NCBI GenBank assembly: GCA_003250275.1
Contig: QKGW01000572.1
Coordinates: 1 to 23,535 of the forward strand
DNA from: Alphaproteobacteria bacterium
Lineage (GTDB): Bacteria; Pseudomonadota; Alphaproteobacteria; Rhodospirillales; Rhodospirillaceae
Length of the DNA: 23,535 nucleotides
Reading direction: 5' to 3'
Positions 1 to 6,024 of this stretch are shown here, in pieces. The notes under the pieces were generated by a model, which saw only the letters and a list, made by a program, of their open reading frames with translations, searched no databases and was not told the DNA's origin. How positions within the stretch are numbered: position 1 is the first letter of the stretch; every line of letters starts with the position of its first letter. The translations under genes and the position numbers were made by a program.

Positions 1-606
1 GCGGGGCGGCAGATCGCCGCGATCGCCGCGATCATCGTCTGCGCCAGCCTGATCGTCGGCGTGTTCAACATGACCGGCGTCGGCGTCAAGATCACCTCGC
101 TGATCCTTTCCGCCTCGGGCGGCAACCTCTGGATTGCGCTGATCCTCACCGGCTTCGCCGGTCTGGTGCTCGGCATGGAGCTGCCGACCACCGCCGCCTA
201 CATCATCACCGTCGCGGTCGCCGGTCCGGCGCTCGTCGAACTCGGCGTACCCGAGCTCTACGCGCACCTGTTCGTGTTCTGGTACGCGCTGCTCTGCACC
301 ATCACCCCGCCGGTGTGCGGCAACGTGTTCATCGCCGCCGGGCTCGCCAACACCGCGTGGCTGCCGGTCGCGTGGCGCTCGATGCAGCTCGGCATCGGCC
401 TGTTCATCCTGCCGCTCGGCTTCATCGCCAATCCGTCGATGCTGCAAATCTCGGCGACGCCGCTGCTCGCGCTCGCCGCCTCGGCCAAGGTCGGCCTCGG
501 CGTCTGGCTGTTCTCGGCGGCGGCGATCAATCCCAAGCGGCAGTGGTGGGTGACGCCGCTCGGCGCGCTCGCCGGAGGGTTGGCGATCTTCACCTTCGGC
601 TTCTGA
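1..606 (+). CDS. TRAP transporter fused permease, C-terminal part (5' end outside window)
   Basis: The frame is open from base 1 with no start in the window, so only the last 201 residues are present, ending in TGA. The protein is a run of hydrophobic segments and contains GMELPTTAAYIITVAVAGPA followed by a TPPVCGNVFIAAGLA segment. These match the conserved GMGLPTTAAY and TPPVA blocks of the DctM-like half of TRAP-type fused 4TM/12TM permeases. The family takes up organic acids or related anions across the inner membrane, using an ion gradient and a periplasmic binding protein; the binding protein gene would lie upstream and is not seen. The substrate cannot be inferred. The second Gly of the usual GMGLP is Glu here. 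A long GC-rich hairpin follows the stop. Confidence 0.87.
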   Translation, partial: AGRQIAAIAAIIVCASLIVGVFNMTGVGVKITSLILSASGGNLWIALILTGFAGLVLGMELPTTAAYIITVAVAGPALVELGVPELYAHLFVFWYALLCTITPPVCGNVFIAAGLANTAWLPVAWRSMQLGIGLFILPLGFIANPSMLQISATPLLALAASAKVGLGVWLFSAAAINPKRQWWVTPLGALAGGLAIFTFGF

Positions 607-609
607 TCC

Positions 610-655
610 GGTCGCGGCGCTCTTGCGGGAGAGGGCGCCGCGACCCCATTCTTTG
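610..655 (+). terminator. Probable terminator hairpin after the TRAP permease
   Basis: GGTCGCGGCGC at 610-620 pairs perfectly with GCGCCGCGACC at 635-645. Weaker pairs extend the stem inward to a small loop. The tract after it (ccattcttt) is only mildly T-rich, so this is a strong hairpin with a weak U-tract. It starts 4 bases after the stop codon, which fits transcription termination before the antiporter gene. Confidence 0.55.
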
Positions 656-691
656 TGGGCCTTCCCCGAGACCCCCTGCCGGATGCCGCCG

Positions 692-2470
692 ATGAACCAC
701 GTCACGCCGCTGATCTCCACCATCGTCGTCGGCATCGGCCTCGCGTTCGTGTTCGGCGCGCTCGCGGCGCGCTTCCGGATTTCGCCGCTGATCGGCTATC
801 TCCTCGCCGGCATCGTCGTCGGGCCGCATTCGCCCGGCTTCGTCGCCGACCAGAACCTCGCCTCCCAGCTCGCCGAAATCGGCGTGATCCTGCTGATGTT
901 CGGCGTCGGGCTGCACTTTTCGTGGAAGGATCTCGCCTCGGTCTCGGGGGTCGCGGTGCCGGGTGCGCTCGCGCAGATCGCGGTCGCCACCCTGCTCGGC
1001 GTCGGCGTCGCCGAACTGATGGGCTGGCCGCTGATCGAGGCGGCGGTGTTCGGCCTCGCGCTTTCGGTCGCGAGTACCGTGGTGCTGTTGCGCGCGCTGC
1101 AAGAGCGCCGCCTGCTCGACACCAACCGCGGCCGCATCGCGGTCGGCTGGCTGGTGGTCGAGGACGTCGCGATGGTGCTGGTGCTGGTGCTGCTGCCCGC
1201 CCTCGCCGGAACCGCGGGCGAGGAGGGCGGCGACGTTTTCGCCGCGCGCCTCGCCGCCGAGTTCGGCCTCGGCCTCTGGGGCATCGTCGGCTTCACCCTC
1301 GCCAAGGTCGCGGTGTTCGTGGTGCTGATGGTGGTGGTCGGGCGGCGGGTGATCCCGTGGATGCTGCACGGCGTCGCGCACATGGGCTCGCGCGAGCTGT
1401 TCCGCCTCGCGGTGCTCGCGATCGCGCTCGGCGTCGCCTGGGGCGCGACCGTGGTGTTCGGCGTTTCGCTCGCCCTCGGCGCGTTCTTCGCCGGCATGGT
1501 GCTGAGCGAATCCGAGCTTTCGCACCAGGCCGCGCAGGAGACCCTGCCGCTGCGCGACGCCTTCGCGGTGCTGTTCTTCGTTTCGGTCGGGATGCTCTTC
1601 GATCCGCTCGAAATCGTCAAGAACCCCGGCCCGGTGCTCGCGGTGCTGTTCATCATCCTGATCGGTAAGTCGGCGGCGGCATTTGTCATCGTCCGTTCGT
1701 TCCGTCACCCGGTCGGCACCGCGTTGACGATCTCCGCGAGCCTCGCGCAGATCGGCGAGTTCTCGTTCATCCTCGCCGAGCTTGGGGTGCGCCAGGGCAT
1801 TCTTTCCGAGGAGGCGCGCAACCTCATCCTCGCTGGCGCGATCCTGTCGATCCTGCTCAATCCGCTCGCCTTCCTCCTCGTCGACCGGGTGCGCGCGCGC
1901 ATCGAGGAACGCGCCCAGGCCGCGCAGGCGGCGGCGCAGCCGGAGCCGGACGCGGCGGAACCGGAGCAGGAGGAGAACGTCGAGGAGCCGCCGCCGGTCA
2001 CCGCGCTCTCCGGCCACGTCGTGGTGGTCGGGTCGGGCGAGGTCGGCGGGCGCGTCGTCGCGGCGCTGCGCGAGCGTGCGATGCCGTTCCTGGTGATCGA
2101 GGAGTCCTACACCCGCGCCGAGCGCCTACGCGGCGAGGAGGTCGAGGTGCTGGTCGGCAATGCCGCCGCCGAGGAGATTCTCGCCGCCGCCAACGTCGCC
2201 GGGGCGCGCCAGCTCGTCGTTGCGATTCCGCAGGCGTTCGAGGCCGGGCAGGTGGTGCAGCAGGCGCGCGCCGCCAATCCGGAGCTCGAAATTCTTGCGC
2301 GCGCCTACACCGAGGCCGACGCCCAGCACATGGCCGACATGGGCGCGAACTCGATCGTCACCGGTACCCGCGAGGTCGCCCGCGCAATCGTGCATCGGCT
2401 CGCGCCTGTGGAGGAGCCGCCGCACGAGCCGCCGCTCGCGGAACCGGGCTTCTACGGCGCATTCATTTGA
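692..2470 (+). CDS. ybaL: YbaL/KefB-type cation:proton antiporter (CPA2) with TrkA-N domain
   Basis: Inner-membrane monovalent cation/proton antiporter of the CPA2 family, 592 residues. The start at 692 was chosen because MNHVTPLIST aligns with the beginning of E. coli YbaL as I recall it. A TTG at 623 and an ATG at 683 are possible but less likely. Residues 1 to about 400 form the membrane domain, with family blocks such as LIGYLLAGIVVGP, EIGVILLMFGVGLHFS and AQIGEFSFILAELG. An Ala/Glu/Pro-rich linker follows at about 405-438. A cytoplasmic Rossmann domain begins near residue 440 with GHVVVVGSGEVGG (GxGxxG), a TrkA-N nucleotide sensor. No TrkA-C domain is apparent. YbaL is 558 residues, so the difference lies mainly in the linker. 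The ion (K+ or Na+) cannot be told from sequence. Confidence 0.93.
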   Translation: MNHVTPLISTIVVGIGLAFVFGALAARFRISPLIGYLLAGIVVGPHSPGFVADQNLASQLAEIGVILLMFGVGLHFSWKDLASVSGVAVPGALAQIAVATLLGVGVAELMGWPLIEAAVFGLALSVASTVVLLRALQERRLLDTNRGRIAVGWLVVEDVAMVLVLVLLPALAGTAGEEGGDVFAARLAAEFGLGLWGIVGFTLAKVAVFVVLMVVVGRRVIPWMLHGVAHMGSRELFRLAVLAIALGVAWGATVVFGVSLALGAFFAGMVLSESELSHQAAQETLPLRDAFAVLFFVSVGMLFDPLEIVKNPGPVLAVLFIILIGKSAAAFVIVRSFRHPVGTALTISASLAQIGEFSFILAELGVRQGILSEEARNLILAGAILSILLNPLAFLLVDRVRARIEERAQAAQAAAQPEPDAAEPEQEENVEEPPPVTALSGHVVVVGSGEVGGRVVAALRERAMPFLVIEESYTRAERLRGEEVEVLVGNAAAEEILAAANVAGARQLVVAIPQAFEAGQVVQQARAANPELEILARAYTEADAQHMADMGANSIVTGTREVARAIVHRLAPVEEPPHEPPLAEPGFYGAFI

Positions 2471-2471
2471 A

Positions 2472-2490
2472 TTAGGTCAGCCTAACCTAC
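2472..2490. promoter_or_regulatory. DtxR/IdeR-like iron-box sequence
   Basis: The 19 bases TTAGGTCAGCCTAACCTAC match the DtxR consensus TTAGGTTAGCCTAACCTAA at 17 of 19 positions and form an imperfect palindrome with 7 of 9 arm positions paired. The site begins 2 bases after the antiporter stop codon and ends about 80 bases before the likely acyltransferase start, in a short stretch of lower G+C. Established: DtxR-family repressors bind this consensus when loaded with Fe(II) or Mn(II). Inferred: it could control the acyltransferase gene. No DtxR-type regulator is in the window. Confidence 0.45.
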
Positions 2491-2571
2491 CCAATTTCGT
2501 TCCCCACCCTTGTCAATGACGGCGCGGTGGCCATTTCAAATGGATCCACCATCACTTTGGCGAGGCGCAGA

Positions 2572-3771
2572 ATGGCGTTGTCGTGGGCGACGCGGGGCGC
2601 GGGGGCGACGGAGGTGACGGGTTTGTCCCGTATCGCCGGCTGGATCGCGCCGCCGCCGGCGGTCCACCAGTCCTACAAGAACCTCGACGGTTTGCGCCTG
2701 ATCGCTTCGGTCGGCATCGTCCTTTTCCACTACAACATCTATCTCTCGCAGGTCTTTCCCGCGACCGGGCCGTTCACGCGGCAGTTCCCGCTCTTCGTCG
2801 ACCTGTTTTTCGTAATTTCCGGGATCGTCATCGCGATGGTCTACGGCGGCCGCCTGAACACCGGGCGGCGCTATGCCAATTTCCTCTCGTTGCGCCTCGC
2901 GCGGCTCTACCCGCTGCATTTCGCGACGCTGATGTTCTACGTGGTGATCGGCTGCTTCGTCCTCGCCGACGCGGCGCAGGTGATCAACCCCGAGCGCTAC
3001 AACTTCGACGACCTCGTTCCCAACCTGCTGCTCATCCACGCCTGGGGCTTCGGCGAGGGGTTCTCGTTCAACTACGTGAGTTGGTCGGTGAGCGCCGAGT
3101 TCTTCTGCTATCTCGTCTTCCCGGTGTTGCTGTGGGTGATCCAGGGCTCGGTGGTGTGGGGTGCGGTCGCGGTGGCTTTGATCTCGCTGTTCGCCACCCT
3201 CGTGACCTTCGCCAGCCTCGAAGCCTTCGCCCAGCCGCCCGAATACAACGCCACCTTCGTGCTGCGCGCGGTGGTGGGGTTCTCCTTCGGCGTCTACACC
3301 TATCTGCACCGCGCGGTGTGGGTGCGCTTCGTCAGCGACCGGGCGATTCGCGTGCTCGGCAATGCGGCGTTCTTCGTGATGGTCGCGGTGCTGATGTCCG
3401 ACCTGCCGGAGGCGGTGTCGCACGTTCTCGTCGCGCTTGCGGTGTTCGCCTGCTTCGTCGCGGACGAGAAGGGCGTCGCGCTGGTGCCCGCGTGGAAAGG
3501 CTTCTCCGGCCTCTCGGAGCTGACTTATTCGACCTACATGCTCCACACCGTGGTGGCGACGCCGGTGGTGTCGTTCATCTTTCCCCACCTGTTCGGCCCC
3601 AGCCCGGCATCGGTGGTGGCGTCGCTGATCGCCGCCCTGTTCGGCACCTACGTGCTTTCGGTGCTGACCTATCGCTTCCTCGAGGACCCGGCGCGCAAGG
3701 CGTGGCGCCGTGCCTCCGACCGCTGGATTCTCCGCCCGGTGCAGCCGGTCGCCAAGGTCGCCGCCGAGTAG
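2572..3771 (+). CDS. Acyltransferase 3 family membrane protein (OafA-like)
   Basis: Integral membrane O-acyltransferase of about 399 residues and roughly ten hydrophobic segments. It is expected to move acetyl or another acyl group onto a surface sugar, lipid or small molecule at the cytoplasmic membrane. Family signs in order: NLDGLRLIASVGIVLFHY with the conserved Arg42 and His53, FFVISGIVIA near 79-88, LRLARLYPLH near 107-116, and a SWSVSAEFFCYLVFP segment matching the usual SWSLS.E block. The ATG at 2572 was chosen because a GAGG lies 6 bases upstream. An in-frame GTG at 2527 would add 15 residues and has no ribosome site. The gene is monocistronic by appearance, with an iron-box-like sequence upstream and a tRNA terminator facing it downstream. 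The acceptor is unknown. Confidence 0.88.
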   Translation: MALSWATRGAGATEVTGLSRIAGWIAPPPAVHQSYKNLDGLRLIASVGIVLFHYNIYLSQVFPATGPFTRQFPLFVDLFFVISGIVIAMVYGGRLNTGRRYANFLSLRLARLYPLHFATLMFYVVIGCFVLADAAQVINPERYNFDDLVPNLLLIHAWGFGEGFSFNYVSWSVSAEFFCYLVFPVLLWVIQGSVVWGAVAVALISLFATLVTFASLEAFAQPPEYNATFVLRAVVGFSFGVYTYLHRAVWVRFVSDRAIRVLGNAAFFVMVAVLMSDLPEAVSHVLVALAVFACFVADEKGVALVPAWKGFSGLSELTYSTYMLHTVVATPVVSFIFPHLFGPSPASVVASLIAALFGTYVLSVLTYRFLEDPARKAWRRASDRWILRPVQPVAKVAAE

Positions 3772-3776
3772 GCAAC

Positions 3777-3800
3777 AAAAAACCCGCCGAAGCGGCGGGT
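3777..3800 (-). terminator. Intrinsic terminator of tRNA-Arg
   Basis: Read on the minus strand, an 8-bp stem (ACCCGCCG, loop CTT, CGGCGGGT) is followed by a run of six T bases. It lies 10 bases beyond the encoded CCA end of the tRNA and 6 bases past the acyltransferase stop. The T-run is on the minus side only, so it serves the tRNA rather than the convergent acyltransferase gene. Confidence 0.85.
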
Positions 3801-3809
3801 GGGAGAGGC

Positions 3810-3886
3810 TGGCGCGCCCGGGAGGATTCGAACCCCCAACCTTCTGATCCGTAGTCAGATGCTCTATCCAATTGAGCTACGGGCGC
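3810..3886 (-). tRNA. tRNA-Arg, anticodon ACG
   Basis: The reverse complement folds as a complete 77-base tRNA with encoded CCA. The acceptor stem is GCGCCCG/CGGGCGC, the D arm GCTC-AATTGGATA-GAGC, the anticodon stem TCTGA/TCAGA with loop CTACGGA, and the T arm has TTCGAAT. The discriminator base is G. Anticodon ACG, normally deaminated to ICG, reads CGU, CGC and CGA arginine codons, which is fitting for a genome whose arginine codons are mostly CGC. An intrinsic terminator follows directly. Confidence 0.97.
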
Positions 3887-3920
3887 TTGCCTTGGCCCGC
3901 TGGGTGCGGGCGAGGGCGTT

Positions 3921-3949
3921 TAGATACTCGTTTCCCCGGGTGGGTGCAA
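3921..3949 (-). promoter_or_regulatory. Candidate promoter of tRNA-Arg
   Basis: On the minus strand TTGCAC (plus positions 3944-3949) and TATCTA (3921-3926) are separated by exactly 17 bases. The -10 box ends 34 bases before the tRNA 5' end. Each hexamer matches the sigma-70 consensus at only three positions, so spacing and location carry most of the weight. Confidence 0.35.
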
Positions 3950-3969
3950 GACAAAAATCGCGGGAATTT

Positions 3970-4851
3970 TCAGGCGCGCCCGAACCCGGCGAGACGCTCG
4001 CGGCGCTTTGCCCGCAGAAGCCCGCCGTCGACCAGCCGCACGGTTTCGAGGCGCGCGAGGATCGCCGCGGCGATCGCGGCGGCGGCGGCGCGCGGGTGGC
4101 GGTGCGCGCCGCCCGCCGGTTCGGCGATCACCGCATCGACCAGACCCTGAGCGGCGAGCGCCGAGGCGGTGAGCTGAAGGCTCTCGGCGGCGGCGGCGAG
4201 GTTGCGCGCGGGGTCGCCCGCGGCGGGCCAGTAGGTGCGCGCCGCTTCCTCGGGCGTGACCGGCGAGAGGCTGGCGTGTTGGAGCATCAGCACCGCGTCG
4301 GCGGCGAGCGGCAGCGCCGCGCCCGGCCCGGCGAGCGCGCCCGAGACCACCGCGATCAACGGCACGCGCAGATCGAGCGCGGCGTCGAGGCAGGCGCGCA
4401 GACCGGCGGCGTCGCCGCACGCACCGTCGGCGACGATCACGGTGGGGAGGCGGAAGCGCTCGGCGAGACGCATCAGGCGTTCGATCTTCTTGAGCGCGGT
4501 GCCGTCGTCGTCGGCTTCGCGCGCGCGGTCGTGGCCGATCAGCACCACGCCGTAGTCGCGCACCCGCGCGATGCCGCCGGTGACGTGCGGGCTGTCGTGG
4601 CCGGCGCGGTCGCCCGCGAGCGCGATGAAGCCGCCCGCGATCGCGCGCACCAGGTCGCGCGCCGCGGGGCGGTCGGGGTGGCGCGCCACCTGCACCGTCT
4701 GCCACGGGGTGAGGCGGCCGTAGAGGGTTTCGAGCTGGCGGTCGATGCGCGCCTGCAGGCGCGCTTCGTCCTCGCCGCCGCCGCCGTGGCGGAATTCGGC
4801 GAGCTCGGCCTCCAAAGTCGCGATCGCGTCCTCGAACTCGAGAAACAGCAT
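3970..4851 (-). CDS. AccA-like carboxyltransferase alpha homologue with eroded active site
   Basis: The 293-residue protein is collinear with AccA, the alpha subunit of the acetyl-CoA carboxylase carboxyltransferase (about 319 residues in E. coli). Clear matches are the N-terminal LEFEDAIATLEAELAEF, LTPWQTVQVARHPDRP at 47-62, LAGDR at 78-82, MRLAERFRLP near 127-136, and EPAGGAHRHP at 244-253. The catalytic core is badly altered. The usual NFGM..PEGYRKA stretch is shortened, DTPGAYPGVGAEERGQ is reduced to ADGACGDAAG near 141-150, GEGGSGGA is GALAGPGA at 171-178, and PEGCASILW is PEEAARTYW. The reading frame is fully intact and has a GGAAGGA ribosome site, so it is not simple decay. A canonical accA is probably elsewhere. 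Likely a paralogue with a non-catalytic or changed role. It lies 67 bp downstream of the Nudix gene, same strand. Confidence 0.8.
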   Translation of the reverse strand: MLFLEFEDAIATLEAELAEFRHGGGGEDEARLQARIDRQLETLYGRLTPWQTVQVARHPDRPAARDLVRAIAGGFIALAGDRAGHDSPHVTGGIARVRDYGVVLIGHDRAREADDDGTALKKIERLMRLAERFRLPTVIVADGACGDAAGLRACLDAALDLRVPLIAVVSGALAGPGAALPLAADAVLMLQHASLSPVTPEEAARTYWPAAGDPARNLAAAAESLQLTASALAAQGLVDAVIAEPAGGAHRHPRAAAAAIAAAILARLETVRLVDGGLLRAKRRERLAGFGRA

Positions 4852-4918
4852 GGGCGGGAACAGTCCTTCCGGTGGGCTCGCCGCACTTTGCCCGCAAATG
4901 GTCCGTGCGTCGCCGCCC

Positions 4919-5800
4919 TTATGGGCGGGATTCGGGGAAATCGCGCCTCAGCCCGGCGGCGATCGCGGCATACTCGGCGGTGTTTTCCGGAGTGAGCACG
5001 CCGTGGCGCAGGGCGAAGTCGAGAATCACCAGGGGTACGTTGAACTTGAACTCCCAGCTCGACGCGAGGGCGTCGAGCACGTCGTTCACGTGCCAGAGTT
5101 CGAAGCCCTCGCTCTCGTCGTCGTTCGGCGTCGGGATCACCGTCTCGGGCATTTCGAGGTCGTAGCAGAACAGGGTGTCGGGCTTGAGGCCCGTCTCGGT
5201 CGAGAAGCAGTAGCGTACCAGCCCCACCGGCAGCGCGCGCGCCGCGAGCTCGGGGGCGAGCGAGGCCTCCTCGCCGCATTCCTTGATCAGGTTGTCCTTG
5301 AGCGAGAGACCGGCGGGCTGGCCGCCCGCGACCATGTTGTCGAGCTTGCCGGGCGCGACCTTCTTGTCGCGCGCGCGGCGCGAGACCCAGAGGTGAAGCC
5401 CGTCGGCGCGGCGGAGGTAGCCGTTGAGATGGACGCCGAAGGCGCGGATGCCGATCGTCTCGGACGCGCCGCGGTCGAGGGTGGCGAGCACCGGCGCGCC
5501 CCACTCGGTGGTCACGGCGTAGGCCTCGTTGCGCGGCGGACACAGCGCGCCGCGCGCCCTGAGGCGCGCGCACAGGGTCTCCAACGCCTTGGTTCTGGAG
5601 GCGTTTTCGTCGCAGTCGGGGGAGAATTCCCAATGGTCGCCGACGTCGACGAACGCTTCCGGGAGACTCGCCATTTCCCCACGCGCAAGGGTGGAAGGCC
5701 ATGCAATCGCTCGCCCTCCGGCGACCAGCGGCGGCCGCTCGCCGGGGGCGATGGCGTTGCACGCTTGAATGTGGCGGTAGAGCCCGGGACCGAAACGCAT
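4919..5800 (-). CDS. DUF4743/Nudix hydrolase family protein
   Basis: About 293 residues with the layout of the DUF4743-Nudix proteins related to yeast YJR142W and the N-terminal part of thiamine pyrophosphokinase fusions. The N-terminal 120 residues correspond to DUF4743, and the Nudix fold follows. The Nudix helix lies at about 159-181: DNMVAGGQPAG, then KECGEEASL supplying the metal-binding REUxEE motif (K173-E178). The early Glu of the Gx5Ex7REUxEE signature is Leu165 here. In eukaryotic relatives this family acts on oxidised thiamine diphosphates; whether this one does is inference. The ATG at 5800 is preferred to an upstream TTG at 5866, which would add 22 residues. Its 5' end faces the mutase promoter region. 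Confidence 0.82.
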   Translation of the reverse strand: MRFGPGLYRHIQACNAIAPGERPPLVAGGRAIAWPSTLARGEMASLPEAFVDVGDHWEFSPDCDENASRTKALETLCARLRARGALCPPRNEAYAVTTEWGAPVLATLDRGASETIGIRAFGVHLNGYLRRADGLHLWVSRRARDKKVAPGKLDNMVAGGQPAGLSLKDNLIKECGEEASLAPELAARALPVGLVRYCFSTETGLKPDTLFCYDLEMPETVIPTPNDDESEGFELWHVNDVLDALASSWEFKFNVPLVILDFALRHGVLTPENTAEYAAIAAGLRRDFPESRP

Positions 5801-5922
5801 GACGGCGATCTTTCTTATGAATCGGAGAGACTTGCCCGCATCCGCGAGAGTGCGGGCGGAGACCAATGTGACCCCCCCGCAGTTTCTTGTGAAGGGGGGC
5901 TTGAAAAATCCAGCGGGTTCCG

Positions 5923-5950
5923 TAGACAGCCCAGCCTTTTCGGGTATAAT
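5923..5950 (+). promoter_or_regulatory. Sigma-70 promoter of methylmalonyl-CoA mutase
   Basis: TAGACA at 5923-5928 (5 of 6 to the -35 consensus), a 16-base spacer, and a perfect TATAAT at 5945-5950. Transcription would begin near 5957, about 68 bases before the mutase ATG. It is the best promoter match in the window, which agrees with the expression-biased codons of the gene it serves. Confidence 0.75.
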
Positions 5951-5966
5951 GCCGCCGCTCGCGAAC

Positions 5967-5994
5967 CCCCAAAAAGCCGGAAAACCGGCAGGGG
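5967..5994 (+). other. Hairpin in the mutase 5' leader
   Basis: Just after the predicted transcription start, GCCGG (5976-5980) pairs with CCGGC (5985-5989) across an AAAA loop. Outside this, CCCC (5967-5970) can pair with GGGG (5991-5994) across an A-rich internal loop. The structure ends 15 bases before the AGGGGA ribosome site. It may stabilise the 5' end or respond to a signal; no T-run follows, so it is not a terminator. Confidence 0.4.
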
Positions 5995-6024
5995 CGTTCG
6001 CCCTTCAATAGGGGAAATTTCACA

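Noticed and set aside
590..2017. A 475-residue minus-strand frame under the antiporter gene
   Set aside because: Arg/Asp/Glu-rich low-complexity translation opposite a clearly conserved antiporter.
3799..4995. A 398-residue plus-strand frame over tRNA-Arg and the AccA-like gene
   Set aside because: It crosses a tRNA gene and mirrors the real minus-strand coding region; no family resemblance.
5867..6024. Cobalamin riboswitch upstream of the adenosylcobalamin-dependent mutase
   Set aside because: No B12-box-like sequence or multi-helix fold is visible; only a small hairpin. The region before the cobST operon likewise shows none.
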